This document shows, piece after piece, positions 5,771 through 6,586 of a stretch of 6,586 nt of DNA. The position numbers were made by a program, and so were the translations under genes. The notes below the pieces were generated by a model. The model was not told where the DNA came from, ran no database searches, and was given only the letters and a program-made list of their open reading frames with translations. Source of the stretch: Candidatus Methanophagaceae archaeon (GTDB taxonomy: Archaea; Halobacteriota; Syntropharchaeia; Alkanophagales; Methanospirareceae); NCBI GenBank assembly GCA_013374505.1, contig QENJ01000273.1, positions 1 through 6,586 on the forward strand, read 5' to 3'. Within the stretch, counting starts at the first letter, position 1; every line of letters begins with the position of its first letter.

Positions 5771-5814
5771 GTCCTCAAGCGATATTTAGTACAAAGGACG
5801 ATTTAGGACCTTTG
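5770..5814. repeat. Overlapping inverted repeats next to the candidate promoter
   Basis: GGTCCT (5770-5775) is the inverse of AGGACC (5805-5810), and CAAAGG (5792-5797) is the inverse of CCTTTG (5809-5814). The half-site AGGAC occurs twice in direct orientation (5795-5799 as AGGAC and 5805-5809). The cluster begins at the BRE edge on the upstream side, where archaeal activators or repressors often bind. Operator function is inference. Confidence 0.35.
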
Positions 5815-5937
5815 CCTTCAGATCGCCATTCGATTGCATCTTTTTTTTTTTGCATGTTATAAAAAATAATACGGATATTCGAAATAAAAATTGGATAGAT
5901 CGTTATTTTTTTTTAAAAATACAAGCGAATCACTTAA
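5815..5937. other. AT-rich intergenic DNA with T tracts, no gene seen
   Basis: Runs of 11 Ts (5841-5851) and nine Ts (5906-5914) lie in AT-rich sequence between the upstream regulatory cluster and the IS tip. I see no RNA gene or credible coding frame. With the promoter region it makes up the gap between the PEF-CTERM gene and the IS. Confidence 0.6.
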
Positions 5938-6586
5938 GAGGCTGTCCCACAAAAATCACAGCCATAGCGGCAAAAAAATACACCCACCAACAAACAAATA
6001 ACCAAACAACCAAAGACCCAAAGTACGAGAACCTCACGAGAAGTACAACGAATAACCCTAATTAGCAGCCACCTTAGCTGCCTGACCAGATACCAAACCG
6101 ACAATTTCACTTAATGAAATCCCCATTCTACATAATTTTGCCCACATCACCTTCATATTATGTGCCGTGCACACCAGATTAAACTCATTACGCACATTCG
6201 CTATACCCCGAGTAAGGAACTCAAAAAACTTCATATTATACTTGATATTCCCAAACGGCCATTCAACAGTTGCCTTTCGCTTTTTGTACTCTTCTTTACC
6301 CGCTTCTGACTGCATCTTAGCAGCCATCCGCCTGCGTTCCGCCTCATAGTCATCGCTAGTGATTTTCCTTTTTTTGCCTTTTCCGGCACATTCTGCCTGA
6401 AACGGGCATTCACTGCAGTTCGCACCAGAATATGAGTACTGTAACTTACCTTTAACCATATATTCACCCTTCCTGACGAGTACGTCACCATTAGGGCATA
6501 TAAACTGGTCATTCGCTTCGTCATACTCGAACTTATCTTTCGAATACGGGTTATCCACAATTTTCTTGCCCTTATGCTCCTGCGCC
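5938..6586 (-). mobile_element. IS1182-like insertion sequence, one end (other end outside window)
   Basis: The tip GAGGCTGTCCCAC at 5938-5950 has the form of the terminal inverted repeats of IS1182-type and related DDE elements. The transposase gene points inward from the far side and ends 120 bases from this tip. GGCTGT (5940-5945) and ACAGCC (5958-5963) also make a small hairpin inside the end. The interval 5965-6057 is A/C-rich low-complexity DNA without a gene. The second end and any target duplication are outside the window. Confidence 0.7.
6058..6586 (-). CDS. IS1182-family DDE transposase, C-terminal part (partial)
   Basis: The frame is open through the right edge of the window (AQEHKGKKIVDNPYSKDKF), so the N-terminal half with the first catalytic aspartates is outside. 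The visible 175 or so residues match the C-terminal DDE_Tnp_1_6-like region: FICPNGDVL, a cysteine cluster NCSECPFQAEC, an arginine/methionine helix (RRRMAAKMQSEAGKEEYKKR) and VEWPFGNIK, which carries the likely third catalytic acidic residue (Glu). The downstream FLTRGIANVRNEFNLVCTAHNMK segment is also typical of the family. No stop or shift is seen, so this part looks intact. The protein cuts and pastes the IS; expression would run from the right of the window towards the PEF-CTERM gene. A GTG at 6558 is internal, not the start. Confidence 0.85.
   Translation of the reverse strand, partial: AQEHKGKKIVDNPYSKDKFEYDEANDQFICPNGDVLVRKGEYMVKGKLQYSYSGANCSECPFQAECAGKGKKRKITSDDYEAERRRMAAKMQSEAGKEEYKKRKATVEWPFGNIKYNMKFFEFLTRGIANVRNEFNLVCTAHNMKVMWAKLCRMGISLSEIVGLVSGQAAKVAAN

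Noticed and set aside
5983..6022. A/C-rich CCAAACAA-like repeats as a CRISPR or iteron array
   Set aside because: The units are irregular and very short; this is low-complexity sequence inside the IS end.
5850..6065. Plus-strand 71-codon frame in the AT-rich/IS-end region
   Set aside because: It crosses the IS terminal repeat and low-complexity A/C-rich DNA; composition is not protein-like (many N, T, K, Q).

Overview
The window looks like a piece of an archaeal genome, most likely a methanogen or ANME relative of the Methanosarcinales/Syntrophoarchaeia type. Three things suggest this: a diphthamide-synthase-like (Dph6-type) ATP pyrophosphatase fused to an archaeal asparagine-synthetase-like protein, a small surface protein ending in a PEF-CTERM archaeosortase signal, and archaeal BRE/TATA-like and GGTGA-type signals. 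The taxon is inferred from protein families only.

Bases 1 to about 2795 are the 3' part of a group II intron whose reverse transcriptase (RT) gene has been invaded by a second group II intron. Removing 564-1992 restores the outer RT reading frame through its catalytic centre as YADD-FIVAAAS. The inner intron has GUGUG at its 5' end, a perfect 34-nt domain V (1919-1952), a domain VI with a bulged branch A (A1986), and two EBS/IBS pairings to the exon just upstream. Its own RT is dead: QGG is changed to LGG, a G run carries one extra base, and the segment holding its own YADD motif is deleted. The outer RT is also shifted near its C-terminus (about 2430-2435), but its domain V (2718-2751) is intact. 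Nesting of group II introns in related intron ORFs is known in Methanosarcina. Here a non-autonomous intron sits in the active-site codons of another intron's RT.

Bases 2897-5059 (+) encode a 720-residue three-part protein: class II glutamine amidotransferase fold, asparagine-synthetase-type ATP-pyrophosphatase, and Dph6-type ATP-pyrophosphatase. It may amidate diphthine or another carboxylate, but its glutaminase site has unusual substitutions. The outer intron ends about 100 bases upstream of its start, next to the AT-rich region likely to hold its promoter.

Bases 5082-5654 (-) encode a small secreted, cysteine-rich PEF-CTERM protein, convergent with the fusion gene, with a shared hairpin/T-rich terminator between them. 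An AT-rich intergenic stretch (5655-5937) carries its likely promoter and an inverted-repeat cluster.

From about 5938 to the right edge lies one end of an IS1182-like insertion sequence with the C-terminal part of its transposase on the minus strand. The accessory elements (nested introns, IS) flank two host genes and show no sign of acting together with them.
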